From NCBI RefSeq assembly GCF_000227135.1, contig NC_018251.1:161989-225988 (forward strand): DNA of 64,000 nt. The letters are read 5' to 3'. Below are positions 28,814 to 38,467 of the stretch, in pieces (position 1 is the first letter of the stretch; the number at the start of each line of letters is the position of its first letter). This DNA is from Leishmania donovani. Its lineage: Eukaryota; Euglenozoa; Kinetoplastea; Trypanosomatida; Trypanosomatidae. The notes below the pieces were generated by a model, which saw only the letters and a list, made by a program, of their open reading frames with translations, did no database searches and was not told the origin of the DNA. A program made the position numbers and the translations under genes.

Positions 28814-31147
28814 ATGGAGCAGCAGGCGCAGCTCACAGACGCTGCTCGGCAGCAACAGCAACAGCAGTGCTCGACAGGCACAGCGGCAATCACGCGCGGC
28901 ATCAACGAAGAGGCCTTCGACTCAGTGCGCCAGGCGGCCGTAGTGATGTTCAAGCAGCGGACCAAAGACCTCACTCGGCTCACACAGGTGGAGACGCAGT
29001 GCCAGGCCATCGAGGCGGAGCTGCGCCAAGCCCAGACCTGTGTAACACAACTGATGGCGCAACAAGCGTCGCTGGAAGCCCTTGTGGAGGAAGAGCAGCA
29101 GCGCACTCGTCAGCGAGAAAGTCGACTGCAGGAACTGCACAGCTCTCTTTTACAGCTGGACGAGGAGCAGCAGACGAGTGGTAAGCTGCAACGATCGGCA
29201 GAGGCCGCCATCGGCGCGGCGACCGCGTTCATTCGCACGTTTACCAACGCGGACGGGCGCCTCTTTCAGCTGCTCACCATGGCCAGCGCGCGGACGGCAG
29301 GCCGCAGCGCGCTGGAGCTGCAACGGCTGCTGGCGGACGTTCAGCAGGCGCTTGTGGCAGCAGAGGCGCATCGCCAAGGCCTCATGTGTTTGCCTTCTTT
29401 CTCGCTCACAGCCGAGGCCTCCGCGAGTGGTGATTTGCGTTACACAGCCCCACCCTCCTCGACGGCAGTGGTGTCCGCCGATGCCTCCACCACCGGCGTA
29501 TTGCATGCACTGCGTGAGTGGGCGGACAAGATGGACTGGGCCCAGCACCGCGAGCTTGCGGACGTTGTGCAGATCATGCAGCAGCTCGTGGCGTGGCTTT
29601 CCGCGGGTGGCAGCGCTCAAGAAGAAGCACAGCAGGCAGTTGCCGGGGGAAGAGCGTCGTATGAGTGGGGCTTGCCATGGCCGCCGCTGCCGCCATTCAC
29701 CGAGGAAGCCGTGACGGAGCACCACTGGTTCGGGTCACTGTCACTGCCCTCCACGATTTTCCAAGCCGATATTCACGGCGGCGGCTCTGCGGAGGTAGCG
29801 GCTGAAGACAAGGGAACGCGCGCAACCCTTCCGCTGGAAGAGTGTGCGGTGGATGTCGATGACAACGTGGTTCCAAGCAGCGAGGTCGTGCAGCTTGTCG
29901 TGCAGCAAAACCTCCTTGCCCCACTGCAGGCGATATCGACGTACAACGCGCATCTCGCAGCTGTGTGTGCACAGAAGCACCTGCAGCTCCCTGAAGATGC
30001 GTCGTCACTCGCCGCCTCGCTAACCGCAACGAAGCAGCGGTGGATATTCTTTCACGAGGCGTGGCAACAGTGGCGTGAGGAGGTGCTGAAAACGCAGGCG
30101 GCCGCCGAAGCAGCCACAGCCGCAGCGACGGAGCTGGACGCGGCGCAAGCGGCACTCCGAGTGTTGCAGCGAAACTGTGAAGAGCAGTCTCACAACTGCG
30201 CATCTCGCAAGAAAGAAGTGGCGAGCCTCAAGGAGACGGAGATCAGCCACTACGCTGCGGCGTGGTCGAGGGGCGTGTGTGCGTCGCAAGCGCAGCGCGA
30301 CTCGTTCCGCGCAGTGTCTGACGCCATTGTGTCACTAACAAAGGAGGCTTCAGCGCTGGCTACCGCCTTGCACGGCGACTCCGAGCACCACGCTCACGAG
30401 ACCCACGCGCGCGATGTCGCCCTGGCCGAACAGCAAGAGCAACTCACAGCGACGCGGCAGCGCGTGGCAGTCGCCAAGACGAGGGCCGCGGCGCTGGAGG
30501 CTGAGTGTGCAGAGGCGCAGCGTGTTCAGCAGCTCGTGCGAGATCAGTTTGACGAGCTGTTGTCGTGCGCCACGAGGCGCTTGCAGCCTCCCCCCGGCGC
30601 TGCCGGCAGCAACGACGATGGCGAAAACATCAATGAGGCCGCCCCCAGGGATCTTGGCGAGTTGCCGGTGGCTCGGTGTGCGGCAAGCGTTGCACAGAAA
30701 CTGCTGCGTTCGGCCACAGCATGCTCGCCGGCGCACGCGGCATGGACGGAGCGTCTTGTGGAGCTGGCATCGGAGGTCCATGACGTCGCGGCGGGGGACA
30801 GCAACGGCAGTCTTCTCATCTCGTCTGTGTCGCAACTCTTTGCAAACCTGATGGACCGCTGCGGTGGCGGTCAAGCAGCTGGCAGCGAATCGGGCAGCGA
30901 GCCCACACTCGATGCAGCGGCAGTTCGATTGGCTATACAAGACACGGTGGCAGGTCTGCGCCTCCCAAGCGACCTCTTCCTCGACGTCGTCGATGCAGAA
31001 CTCATGGCTCAGGTGCCGTACCTTCGCACATGGCGGAGCGCAGAGCAGGCCATCCGTGCGAGTGTCGATGAGCACCGTGTGTTCATGTGCGACGCGACGG
31101 CCGAAATCTCTATCCTCCGCAGCGAGTTGGCGACCGCGGAGGAGTGA
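28814..31147 (+). CDS. Coiled-coil protein of unknown function
   Basis: A 777-aa protein rich in Ala, Gln, Glu and Leu. Predicted-looking coiled coils lie at about residues 35-135 (repeated heptads such as QAIEAELRQAQTCVTQLMAQ), 160-195, 405-480 and 515-575, separated by Ser/Gly linkers. A poly-Gln run is near residues 14-18. I see no enzymatic motif, signal peptide or membrane span. Proteins of this type in kinetoplastids are often cytoskeletal or centrosome/kinetochore-associated, but nothing here decides between these. The start is the first in-frame ATG after a plausible splice acceptor (AG 28712-28713). Confidence 0.75.
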   Translation: MEQQAQLTDAARQQQQQQCSTGTAAITRGINEEAFDSVRQAAVVMFKQRTKDLTRLTQVETQCQAIEAELRQAQTCVTQLMAQQASLEALVEEEQQRTRQRESRLQELHSSLLQLDEEQQTSGKLQRSAEAAIGAATAFIRTFTNADGRLFQLLTMASARTAGRSALELQRLLADVQQALVAAEAHRQGLMCLPSFSLTAEASASGDLRYTAPPSSTAVVSADASTTGVLHALREWADKMDWAQHRELADVVQIMQQLVAWLSAGGSAQEEAQQAVAGGRASYEWGLPWPPLPPFTEEAVTEHHWFGSLSLPSTIFQADIHGGGSAEVAAEDKGTRATLPLEECAVDVDDNVVPSSEVVQLVVQQNLLAPLQAISTYNAHLAAVCAQKHLQLPEDASSLAASLTATKQRWIFFHEAWQQWREEVLKTQAAAEAATAAATELDAAQAALRVLQRNCEEQSHNCASRKKEVASLKETEISHYAAAWSRGVCASQAQRDSFRAVSDAIVSLTKEASALATALHGDSEHHAHETHARDVALAEQQEQLTATRQRVAVAKTRAAALEAECAEAQRVQQLVRDQFDELLSCATRRLQPPPGAAGSNDDGENINEAAPRDLGELPVARCAASVAQKLLRSATACSPAHAAWTERLVELASEVHDVAAGDSNGSLLISSVSQLFANLMDRCGGGQAAGSESGSEPTLDAAAVRLAIQDTVAGLRLPSDLFLDVVDAELMAQVPYLRTWRSAEQAIRASVDEHRVFMCDATAEISILRSELATAEE

Positions 31148-32281
31148 CGGTGCTGGAAGAGATGATAGGTGGGTTGTCACGCGGGCGGCGTAGTCGTCAA
31201 ACGGGCGGTGCACTCACGCCGACTTGCGCGTTCGACCTCATCCACGTCGCCTTCATGAGCATGCACCTCTTCACTTATACCTCAGCTCGCCCTCCCTCGG
31301 CTCCTCCTCAAACCTGTTTGGGGGGGGGGGGATAGGAGGAGGGCGGCGACGCTGGCGGCTGATCGCTCCCTTGTTTCGCTATGCATTTGTTTTTTTTTCT
31401 CTGTGTGTGTGTTCTGCTGTGCTTCTGATGCCACGGCTGTACTGCTACTCATCTGCTGATATCGTTTCTCTCCTCCTTTCAAACTCGCGTGCACACCCGC
31501 ATGTGCGTGCCTTCTACACCATCTGCGCCCGCACCGCAGAGGTGAGGACACGAAACGACGGAGGAAGATGGAGGATAAACCTCCACTGCCGAATAGCCCG
31601 AACGCTGGCTTACGGGTCGAAGGCTCTTTGCTGTGGCCACTGGAACGCATCGCAGCGTTCCATTGCACGACCGCTTCCTCTCTTCGTTTCGGCGCTGCCT
31701 GCCTTTGCTGTGCTCGCTCATCATCCCCCGCCGCTCCCGCCCCCTCCTCCTATCCCCACACGCATAGAAGTACACGCACACGCACGACATAACGCAACGA
31801 AGAGTCCGTCTTTCCTTGAAGTGTGTGCAACTCATCTGCCCACCGCTCCCCTCCCTCCCTCCCTCCCTGTTGAACCTTCCGCGTCTTTCCGAGGTGTTTG
31901 CACTATTGTGTTGGGCACTGCTCTTGGTGTGTTCGTCTTTTTCAGTTTCTGGTCCACCCTCACGGCCACTGAGTGTGTGCGTGTGTATGCGCGCACCTTT
32001 GTTTTCCGGGTTTCTGTGCCGCCGCCCGAGCAGCAGCCCCCCGTCTGTGACACGCGATCTACGTGTTCTCTGTCTGTCGCTCTCTGTGTTCTGCAGTGCT
32101 CTTCTTCGCCGATTATCGTCATTATCTTTCCCGCTTCTTGCTGCATCGCTGGAGCTGTGAAGTCCTACGTGGTGCACACGCACATCACTTCGGCATCACC
32201 CCGCTGTAACTTGGACCTGCAGCCTGGCGCCTCCCCCCTTCCTTTCTCTCTCTACCCTCACACCATCGGCTACACAGTACG
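31148..32281. other. Spacer, no gene seen
   Basis: Contains a run of 12 G at 31320-31331, T-rich tracts and repeated CCTC tracts at 31848-31867. A polypyrimidine tract (32231-32260) with an AG at 32276-32277 ends 4 nt before the DnaJ ATG. Open frames here are low-complexity. Confidence 0.65.
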
Positions 32282-34666
32282 ATGCGCTCCCTCACGACAA
32301 GGCGGTGCGTGGCATTGGGGTTGCTTGGACTTCTGCTCGTCATATGCCTGAGACATGAGCCGGCAGGCGTGACGGCACTGGTCGCTACGAGCACCCGTCA
32401 CACCGCCTTATACAAGGACCTCGGCGTGGCGGCGGGAGCCAGCAAGGAGGAAATCAAGAAGGCCTTCCGTGCATTCACCCGCCAGCACCACCCCGACCTG
32501 AAGGAAACCTTCCAGGAGAAGGAGGATGCCAAGGCAGCCATGGCGAAGGTGCTGCGTGCCTACGAGGTGCTGTCGGACGACAAGAAGAAGGCCGCGTACG
32601 ACGAGTCGGGCATAATCCCTGGCGAGGCCCCAAACTTGGAGGAGATGACGGCCAACGAGCTCTTCGAGTACTACCACCAGTCTTCGCCCATCTTCTCGAA
32701 GTCGCCGACGCTGAAGAGCCTGACGCAGCTGCGTCGTCTGCAAGAGTTCCGCGGTGGTCGTGTCTTTTTGATTCAGGTCTACGACGATACCCAATGCAAA
32801 AACTGCCGTTACTACAGCGCCGCGTGGGAGATGCTGTACCAGTCCAGTCTGGTGGAGGCTGGCGTGCTGGAGATGTATCGCATTGATGCCCTAAGTGAGG
32901 AGGGCAGTCCACTGCTCGCCCACCTCGGCATCCGTTACCGTAAAGAGCCATATGTGCTCGCCATCGTGGACGGCGAAGCCTGGACGCTTTATAGCATTGC
33001 GGAGGCCATGAAGCAGCGCAACCACAACCGCGCCTTCCACAGCCTGCTTGAGTTCGTGATGTCTTTCTTCTACGACGTCTTTCAGCAAACGAGGTCACTG
33101 GAGGTAACGCAGCTGGAGGACATCCTCACGTTCCTGCGTGCCCCGCGGTCCGTCAAGCAGCCGCTGCGTGCGCTGCTGCCCACGATCAACGCCGAGTCGA
33201 TTCCGGTGGCGCTGCAGATGCGCTACAACCAGGTCGAAGTCCGCAGTGTGCCGCGCGAATTTCTGCTCGAGTTCGTGGAGGAGTACTGCGAGATGGAGAT
33301 CGGCGTGAAAGACCGCTTCGGCGAGAGCGTCCCGATGGCGGAGTTCATTGTTGTGTCGACGGAGGCGTTGCCTATGCCGCCCAAGGACGTGACCGAAACC
33401 AGCGACACGGCAGCGTTGGAGGCGGAAACCGAGGCGTCGACACCGCAGAAGAGCTGCCGCCTTGTGCACATCGGCGCTGCGGTGGCGCTCACCTACAGGA
33501 AAGCCTCAAGGTTTATGGAAGACCACCTGCCGGAGCGGCACGTGGGCATGAAGGGCCTCCGCTACGCCGGCGCGACGGACTTCCTGCAGGTGTGCCGTGA
33601 CAACTGCGTGGTTTGGATGCGCGAAGACTGCGCGGAGGCCCCAGACGCACACGTGGCGGCCCTCATGGCAAACGACTACCTCTCCTTCAAGACCGGCTAC
33701 TGGTGCATGGAGGAGGAACGCAGGCTGGCCGAGGTTCTGAGCAAGGCCGGTGTGTGGACGGCGACGTCCAAGAGCATGGCCGCGTCTCCCTCAGCTCTCG
33801 TCGCCTTCGTCGGCGGCAACGACAGCGTCACCTACCAGCTCGTGTCCCTGCAAGCCAAAGCGCCAGAGGAGCTCACAGCGCAGGACATATACACCGCCCT
33901 GTCGACGCTGGTGGGCAACGCCGAGGAATCCGAGGACGGCAGTGAGGCGGCCAGGGTCGCGGCGCCGATCCCGTCGCACCTCCCGCAGCCCGTCGCCAGC
34001 CTCCTCGCCACAGACGGTTTCCCGATCTCCCGAAAGCAGCGTCTCTACATACAGGCCATGACCATCTATACCTTTGCAGCCCCGCTGGTGTCCAGCTCGT
34101 GGCCGTTCTTCATGATGTACCTAGTCCACCGCTTCGTCCTGAACCGCAACAAGCCAGAGGCCGAAGAGGAGGCAAGGAAGAAGCGCGAGGAGTCTGCCGC
34201 CGCCGCCGCCAACGGTGTCTCGAGCGCGAATGAGGCATCCGCAGCGCCGGTGCGTCGTCGCATCCGCAAACCGCAGCCGCGGGTCGGCCCGTACAATCCG
34301 CGCGACATGAAGTGGGCCAAGGAGGAGAAGGGCTTCCTGCTCTTACTCGTGGAGGACGGCTTGGCAGCCGGGGCTCTGCCGCTCCCCCGTCTTGCCTTGG
34401 ACGAGCCCTTCACCGTGCGCGTCCTCGGCACCGGACAGGGCAAGTGGCGCCAGTGGATCCTCGAGCACAAGCCGGCCGCTCCGGAAGGTGCGGCGGAGAA
34501 GCTTCCAGAGGCGGAGCGCCAGATCTCCCTCATGGCCATCCGCAAGACTCGCATGAAGGCCCTTGTCAAGTCGGACGCGCAGACGATCGATGCCTTTCTG
34601 CGTGACCTCCTCGACGGTACAAAGAACCCGAGCGAGGAGCTGCCGTCGTGGGCGTATGACGAGTAG
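32282..34666 (+). CDS. ER-type DnaJ protein with thioredoxin-like domain
   Basis: A 794-aa protein. Residues 7-25 form a hydrophobic signal sequence or anchor after a short basic stretch. A J domain spans about 42-110, with the HPD tripeptide that stimulates Hsp70 ATPase at residues 70-72. A thioredoxin-like segment follows (RGGRVFLIQVYDDTQCKNC), with a CxxC pair at 172-175, suggesting redox or client-binding activity. A hydrophobic span near 590-620 (MTIYTFAAPLVSSSWPFFMMYLV) is probably a membrane anchor. After it comes a Lys/Arg/Glu-rich region and a C-terminal domain of about 130 residues. The J, Trx and TM order resembles DNAJC16 and other ER J-proteins, so ER protein folding or membrane tethering is the likely role. 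The start lies 4 nt after a candidate acceptor AG and at the signal sequence. Confidence 0.85.
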   Translation: MRSLTTRRCVALGLLGLLLVICLRHEPAGVTALVATSTRHTALYKDLGVAAGASKEEIKKAFRAFTRQHHPDLKETFQEKEDAKAAMAKVLRAYEVLSDDKKKAAYDESGIIPGEAPNLEEMTANELFEYYHQSSPIFSKSPTLKSLTQLRRLQEFRGGRVFLIQVYDDTQCKNCRYYSAAWEMLYQSSLVEAGVLEMYRIDALSEEGSPLLAHLGIRYRKEPYVLAIVDGEAWTLYSIAEAMKQRNHNRAFHSLLEFVMSFFYDVFQQTRSLEVTQLEDILTFLRAPRSVKQPLRALLPTINAESIPVALQMRYNQVEVRSVPREFLLEFVEEYCEMEIGVKDRFGESVPMAEFIVVSTEALPMPPKDVTETSDTAALEAETEASTPQKSCRLVHIGAAVALTYRKASRFMEDHLPERHVGMKGLRYAGATDFLQVCRDNCVVWMREDCAEAPDAHVAALMANDYLSFKTGYWCMEEERRLAEVLSKAGVWTATSKSMAASPSALVAFVGGNDSVTYQLVSLQAKAPEELTAQDIYTALSTLVGNAEESEDGSEAARVAAPIPSHLPQPVASLLATDGFPISRKQRLYIQAMTIYTFAAPLVSSSWPFFMMYLVHRFVLNRNKPEAEEEARKKREESAAAAANGVSSANEASAAPVRRRIRKPQPRVGPYNPRDMKWAKEEKGFLLLLVEDGLAAGALPLPRLALDEPFTVRVLGTGQGKWRQWILEHKPAAPEGAAEKLPEAERQISLMAIRKTRMKALVKSDAQTIDAFLRDLLDGTKNPSEELPSWAYDE

Positions 34667-36687
34667 TCGTGTGTGATTGTTCCTTGCTGTTGTGTGGTCG
34701 AGGGAGACCAGAGAAGGGAAGTGGGCAAGCGGGCAGGCGGCCGCCTGGGCAATCGCTGGCCGTCTCCTTGACTCGCAGGTGTGGGGAAAAAACGCGTAGA
34801 TCTCCTCTTTGTGTGCCCCCTCTTCCTGTGTCCTCGCTCTCCACACACTTTTTTTTTTGTGTGTGTGGGGGGGGGGGCATCTCCATTGTGGTCGTGAGCT
34901 GCGCCTGAATGCTTATCTGTCGGTGCGTTATGGCGTGTGGGTGCGGGCCTGTGTGTCTCTTGGAGCTGGTGCTGCATTCTTTTTTGTGTCAGTTTTTCCG
35001 AGGGTGCCGCTTCCCTTTCCTTTCGTTGAACTCGTGTCGTTTTCGGCACGCCGAGATGGTTAATGATGTGCTTCCCTGCTCTTCCTCTGTTAATCCTCGT
35101 GTGCCGTGTACTCACGTCCTCCCCACCGCCACGCAGGGAAATAACCGTTAAAGACGGATTCAAGGCGTCCCTCTTTTCCAACGTGTGCCAATTCACTCCC
35201 ATCGAAGGTGAGGCCAAACGCCACGCTGACCTCCGCCCCCCCCTCCCCGGCACACACACAAGCACACGCACACCACCCCTGCCACAGACCCCCATGACGC
35301 GTGGTGCGAAGCATGCCGTAGACACACGCGTTGCAACAATGTGCGCCGGCTCAGTCACCGGAGCACGGCCCCTGCCCCAAACCCTACGCACCCACGCTCT
35401 GCAGGTGGCCTCAGAGCGGCTCCCCCACCATGCCGGCCGCCACCTGGCGCGTCGCTTGGGGTGGGATACGCTCGAGCCACGCTGACGCCTTGGGCATCAT
35501 GTGTATGGTGCAAGCGTGTTCACTGTCGTAGGACTCTCCGGCGTCACGCCATCCAGGACCTGACGGTCAACATCAGCAGCGATAAACCGCTCTCACTCTC
35601 CCTCCCCCCACCCCCTCCTGCGTCGTAGGCACCTGACGCTGTCACCACCAGAGGTGGCTCAGCATTTGGCAGGGAGAGAGGAAGGCTGCTCGGCTTCCTC
35701 CCGCACAGAGAATGGGGGGAGGAGGGGGTTATGGGCCCTGTGATACCGCGTACGGTGTGAAGTGTGAGATGTGTGTGTGTTTGTGTGTGTGTGTGCCGCG
35801 CGAGGCAGCGAATGCCGGAGCAGCGGGCACTGCCATCGGTATGGGTGAAGGATGAGTCTGCGGAGTTGTGTTTAAGTGTGTTATGTTCAGCCATGAGCCC
35901 CTCCCCTCTCTTTTTTTGTTTTGTGGAGAGGGCCTCTTGTTGTGAAGCCGATGCATGCACATGTGGTAAAGATACAAAGACGGAGCACTGACCACATCCG
36001 CGAAGGTGGTGTGCATCCCCACCCGAACAACGAAGGACAACAGAAAGGCATCAGAGCGTAAGCATCGGTGTGCCTGTGTGTGTGTGTGTGTGTGTCTCGG
36101 ACAGACAAGGGAGCCCCTCTCCGTCGTGGGAAACCTCCACGTGGGCGAATCCACCTTACGCTGCCGCCCAGGCCTCCCCACTCCACTCCCATCCTCCTCC
36201 TCCCCCACTGACGCGTCTTCTCTTGGCATGGCGGCGGTGGGTGGGAAAACAAAAACAGAATGGCAGAAAGGTTCAGCGCGGACCTTTTTGAGGAGGAGGG
36301 GGGTGGCTGCTGCCACAGATGGAGCGCACGCTCACGCACACACACACACACACACAGACACAAACATATGTCTGTGTCCTGTCGAGCAACGAAATCGGCG
36401 TCTGCTTGCGCCTTCGACATGCCCATGTAGTCTACGGTGCTTGTTGTGTATGCCCCATCGCATCCCTCTCCCTATTGCCCACTTGTTCTCCTCTACTCTT
36501 ATTTGGGCCCATGCGCATGCACGCGCAGATACGCGTACACCGATACGCACACGCCCGCACCTCCAACGCCCACTTGGCTGGCTCATTCCGCCTTGCCAGC
36601 GACCTCCCTACGCCGCACGACCGCGTCAGGTACTCATAGAGACTCATACACGCACGCACACATAGAGGCTCACAGGTCCATCTTCGC
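34667..36687. other. 2-kb spacer, no gene seen
   Basis: Contains TG/CA runs (34856-34866, 35770-35795, 36079-36095, 36338-36357), an 11-G run at 34867-34877 and pyrimidine tracts. A tract at 36480-36505 with AG 36527-36528 is a possible acceptor for the ENT-domain gene. The open frames here translate to His/Thr/Arg or Cys/Val repeats from microsatellites. Confidence 0.65.
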
Positions 36688-37371
36688 ATGGAGCCCTATG
36701 CATCGCCGGCGGCGGTGCCACCGCCTCATGTCGTGTATGATGCACTGAGTAAGGCGCAGAAGGCGGCACCGCAACTGAGGCCGATTCCCGCCTTCGAAGT
36801 GTATAAGGTAGCGCGGGAAGAGGAGCTGGCCGCCTACCGTATGCTGTGTCGCGTACTTTTCATGCATCACGGCACCCCACTTCCCAAGGCGCAGCAGCGC
36901 ATCCTCGATGACATGGGCGAAGAGCTGTGTATTGGGCAAACGCGGCAGGGACTGGAGAAAGAAATGGCGGAGCAGGACAAGGTGCTGCAAGGCATTCGCA
37001 AATCCGGCGTGCTGCGGCGCCGCGGCGACTTCACCGATGGTGTGGAAGAGATGACCGTGGAAGACTACCTCACCGAGGCTCCGAAGGACGACGGCAACGG
37101 CCTCTACACGCCCACCCCCAAGGCGCGTCGCGTTGACGGGGCAGACCCCGGCGCCACACGAGCAACAGTCATCGCTGCCGCCGCCGGTTTGGGCGCCAAG
37201 CGCAAAGGTAACGTGCACGCCGTTGTGTCGAAGCTGGCGAAGGAGGTTGAGACTGCCGGCAAGAGCCTGCTGTATGCGAGCAGCGCCCAGGAAGAGCAGC
37301 AGCTTATCCAAGTCCTTCAGCAAAAACGTGAGTTGCTGGTGGCGCTGAGAGAGGAGCTGACAGAGGCGTAG
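36688..37371 (+). CDS. ENT (EMSY N-terminal) domain protein
   Basis: A 227-aa protein. Residues about 44-108, starting EEELAAYRMLCRVLFMHHG and continuing through ILDDMGEELCIG and a QGLEKEMAEQDKVLQGIRKSG-like helix, match the length and pattern of the ENT domain. Pattern elements are the E-x-x-AY start, the central L-x-x-L-x-x-x-L-x-I segment and the charged helix ending in a basic GxRxSG. ENT domains occur in EMSY and in plant chromatin proteins, where they form dimers that bind chromatin partners. The middle is Asp/Gly/Pro-rich. The last 35 residues form a Gln/Glu/Leu coiled coil. No other chromatin-reader domain is visible. A chromatin role is inference from the domain; the domain itself was recognised by eye. 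Confidence 0.65.
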   Translation: MEPYASPAAVPPPHVVYDALSKAQKAAPQLRPIPAFEVYKVAREEELAAYRMLCRVLFMHHGTPLPKAQQRILDDMGEELCIGQTRQGLEKEMAEQDKVLQGIRKSGVLRRRGDFTDGVEEMTVEDYLTEAPKDDGNGLYTPTPKARRVDGADPGATRATVIAAAAGLGAKRKGNVHAVVSKLAKEVETAGKSLLYASSAQEEQQLIQVLQQKRELLVALREELTEA

Positions 37372-38450
37372 AAGGGCCAGGGCGAGCACGAAAAAAAAAA
37401 GGAAACTTACACAGTCACACACACACGCATGCGCGCGCGGCTGCTAAACAAATGGCGAAGCTGCGACGGAGGTGCAGGTTCGCTGTGCGTGATGGTGCGC
37501 GCATGTGTCTGCGCGGTGCCTGATAACGGCTCATTCGCAGTGCTCAGGGTGCTGTGCTGCTGCAGTGGTGTCCTCCTTCTGCCCCACGTTCTCTATTTTT
37601 TTCGCATCCTTCAATGCTGGTCAGCCTCCTTTTGACTTGCACACACACATACACACGCACACGCGGAGAACGGCAGAACGAAGCACGCAGAGGCGCGGTG
37701 TAGTGTGTGAGGAGGAGGCCCAGATGTAGGGCTCAAAGGGCAACAGCGATCGACAGAGGTGCTGCCGCGGGATAACAAGCGCATGCCGCTTTAGGCCGAA
37801 AAGAAGATAACTGGAGATCAGACGGACGCTGCAAACAAGCGAAGAGCCACTGCGAGAAGGAACTTTGTGTAGGCGTAAGGAGTGGGTGAACGGATGGCAC
37901 ACACACACACACACACAAACCTTCTCTCTTCGATGCCCACGCACCGCCGTGTGCCCCCACCCACCTCACCCCCACCCCTTCTTGCTCTGGCCCTCTCTCG
38001 CGCTGGTCACCCATCTCTCACAAACAGCACTGCTTTGCACCCGAGACACGCGGATACGCATACGCGGCAAGCGTGGGAAGGAGAAATGATCGCATGTTGT
38101 GATGCTCTCTGTACTTGAGCTCCTGCGCGGGTGCCCACGTACCTGTACATAGCACGCACCTCCATCACTCTCACTTCCATGCTTTGCCCCACCCCGCCCC
38201 ATCACCATCGCCACCGCGTACCGCACGCGCAGCCGTGCCTACTCTCTTCCCCTCCGCCCCTCTCGGTTGTTTCCCCCTTTTTTCCTTGCCTGGTTGTGCG
38301 TTGTCGCCGTGAAGTGGGATGATCATCGCCCTCCCAGCAGTACGCACAAGCACCCGACTCGTTAGCGCACCCGTGAGCCGTTGCGTCTCGGCATTCCTGC
38401 TGTGCTCCGTTTTGCTTTTCACCCGCCGTTCCCTTTTGGCGTAAGCATGG
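37372..38450. other. Spacer, no gene seen
   Basis: Contains a short A-run at 37391-37400, a CA run near 37899-37918 and a long pyrimidine tract (38237-38290). The first AG after that tract, at 38313-38314, would give a leader of about 136 nt for the TRM13-like gene. Confidence 0.65.
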
Positions 38451-38467
38451 ATGTGGCGCCCGTGTAA
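38447..38467 (+). promoter_or_regulatory. Six-codon upstream ORF overlapping the TRM13-like start
   Basis: An ATG at 38447 reads MDVAPV and stops at 38465-38467, overlapping the main ATG at 38451 in another frame. A scanning ribosome meets this start first, so it could lower or modulate translation of the methyltransferase. Confidence 0.4.
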
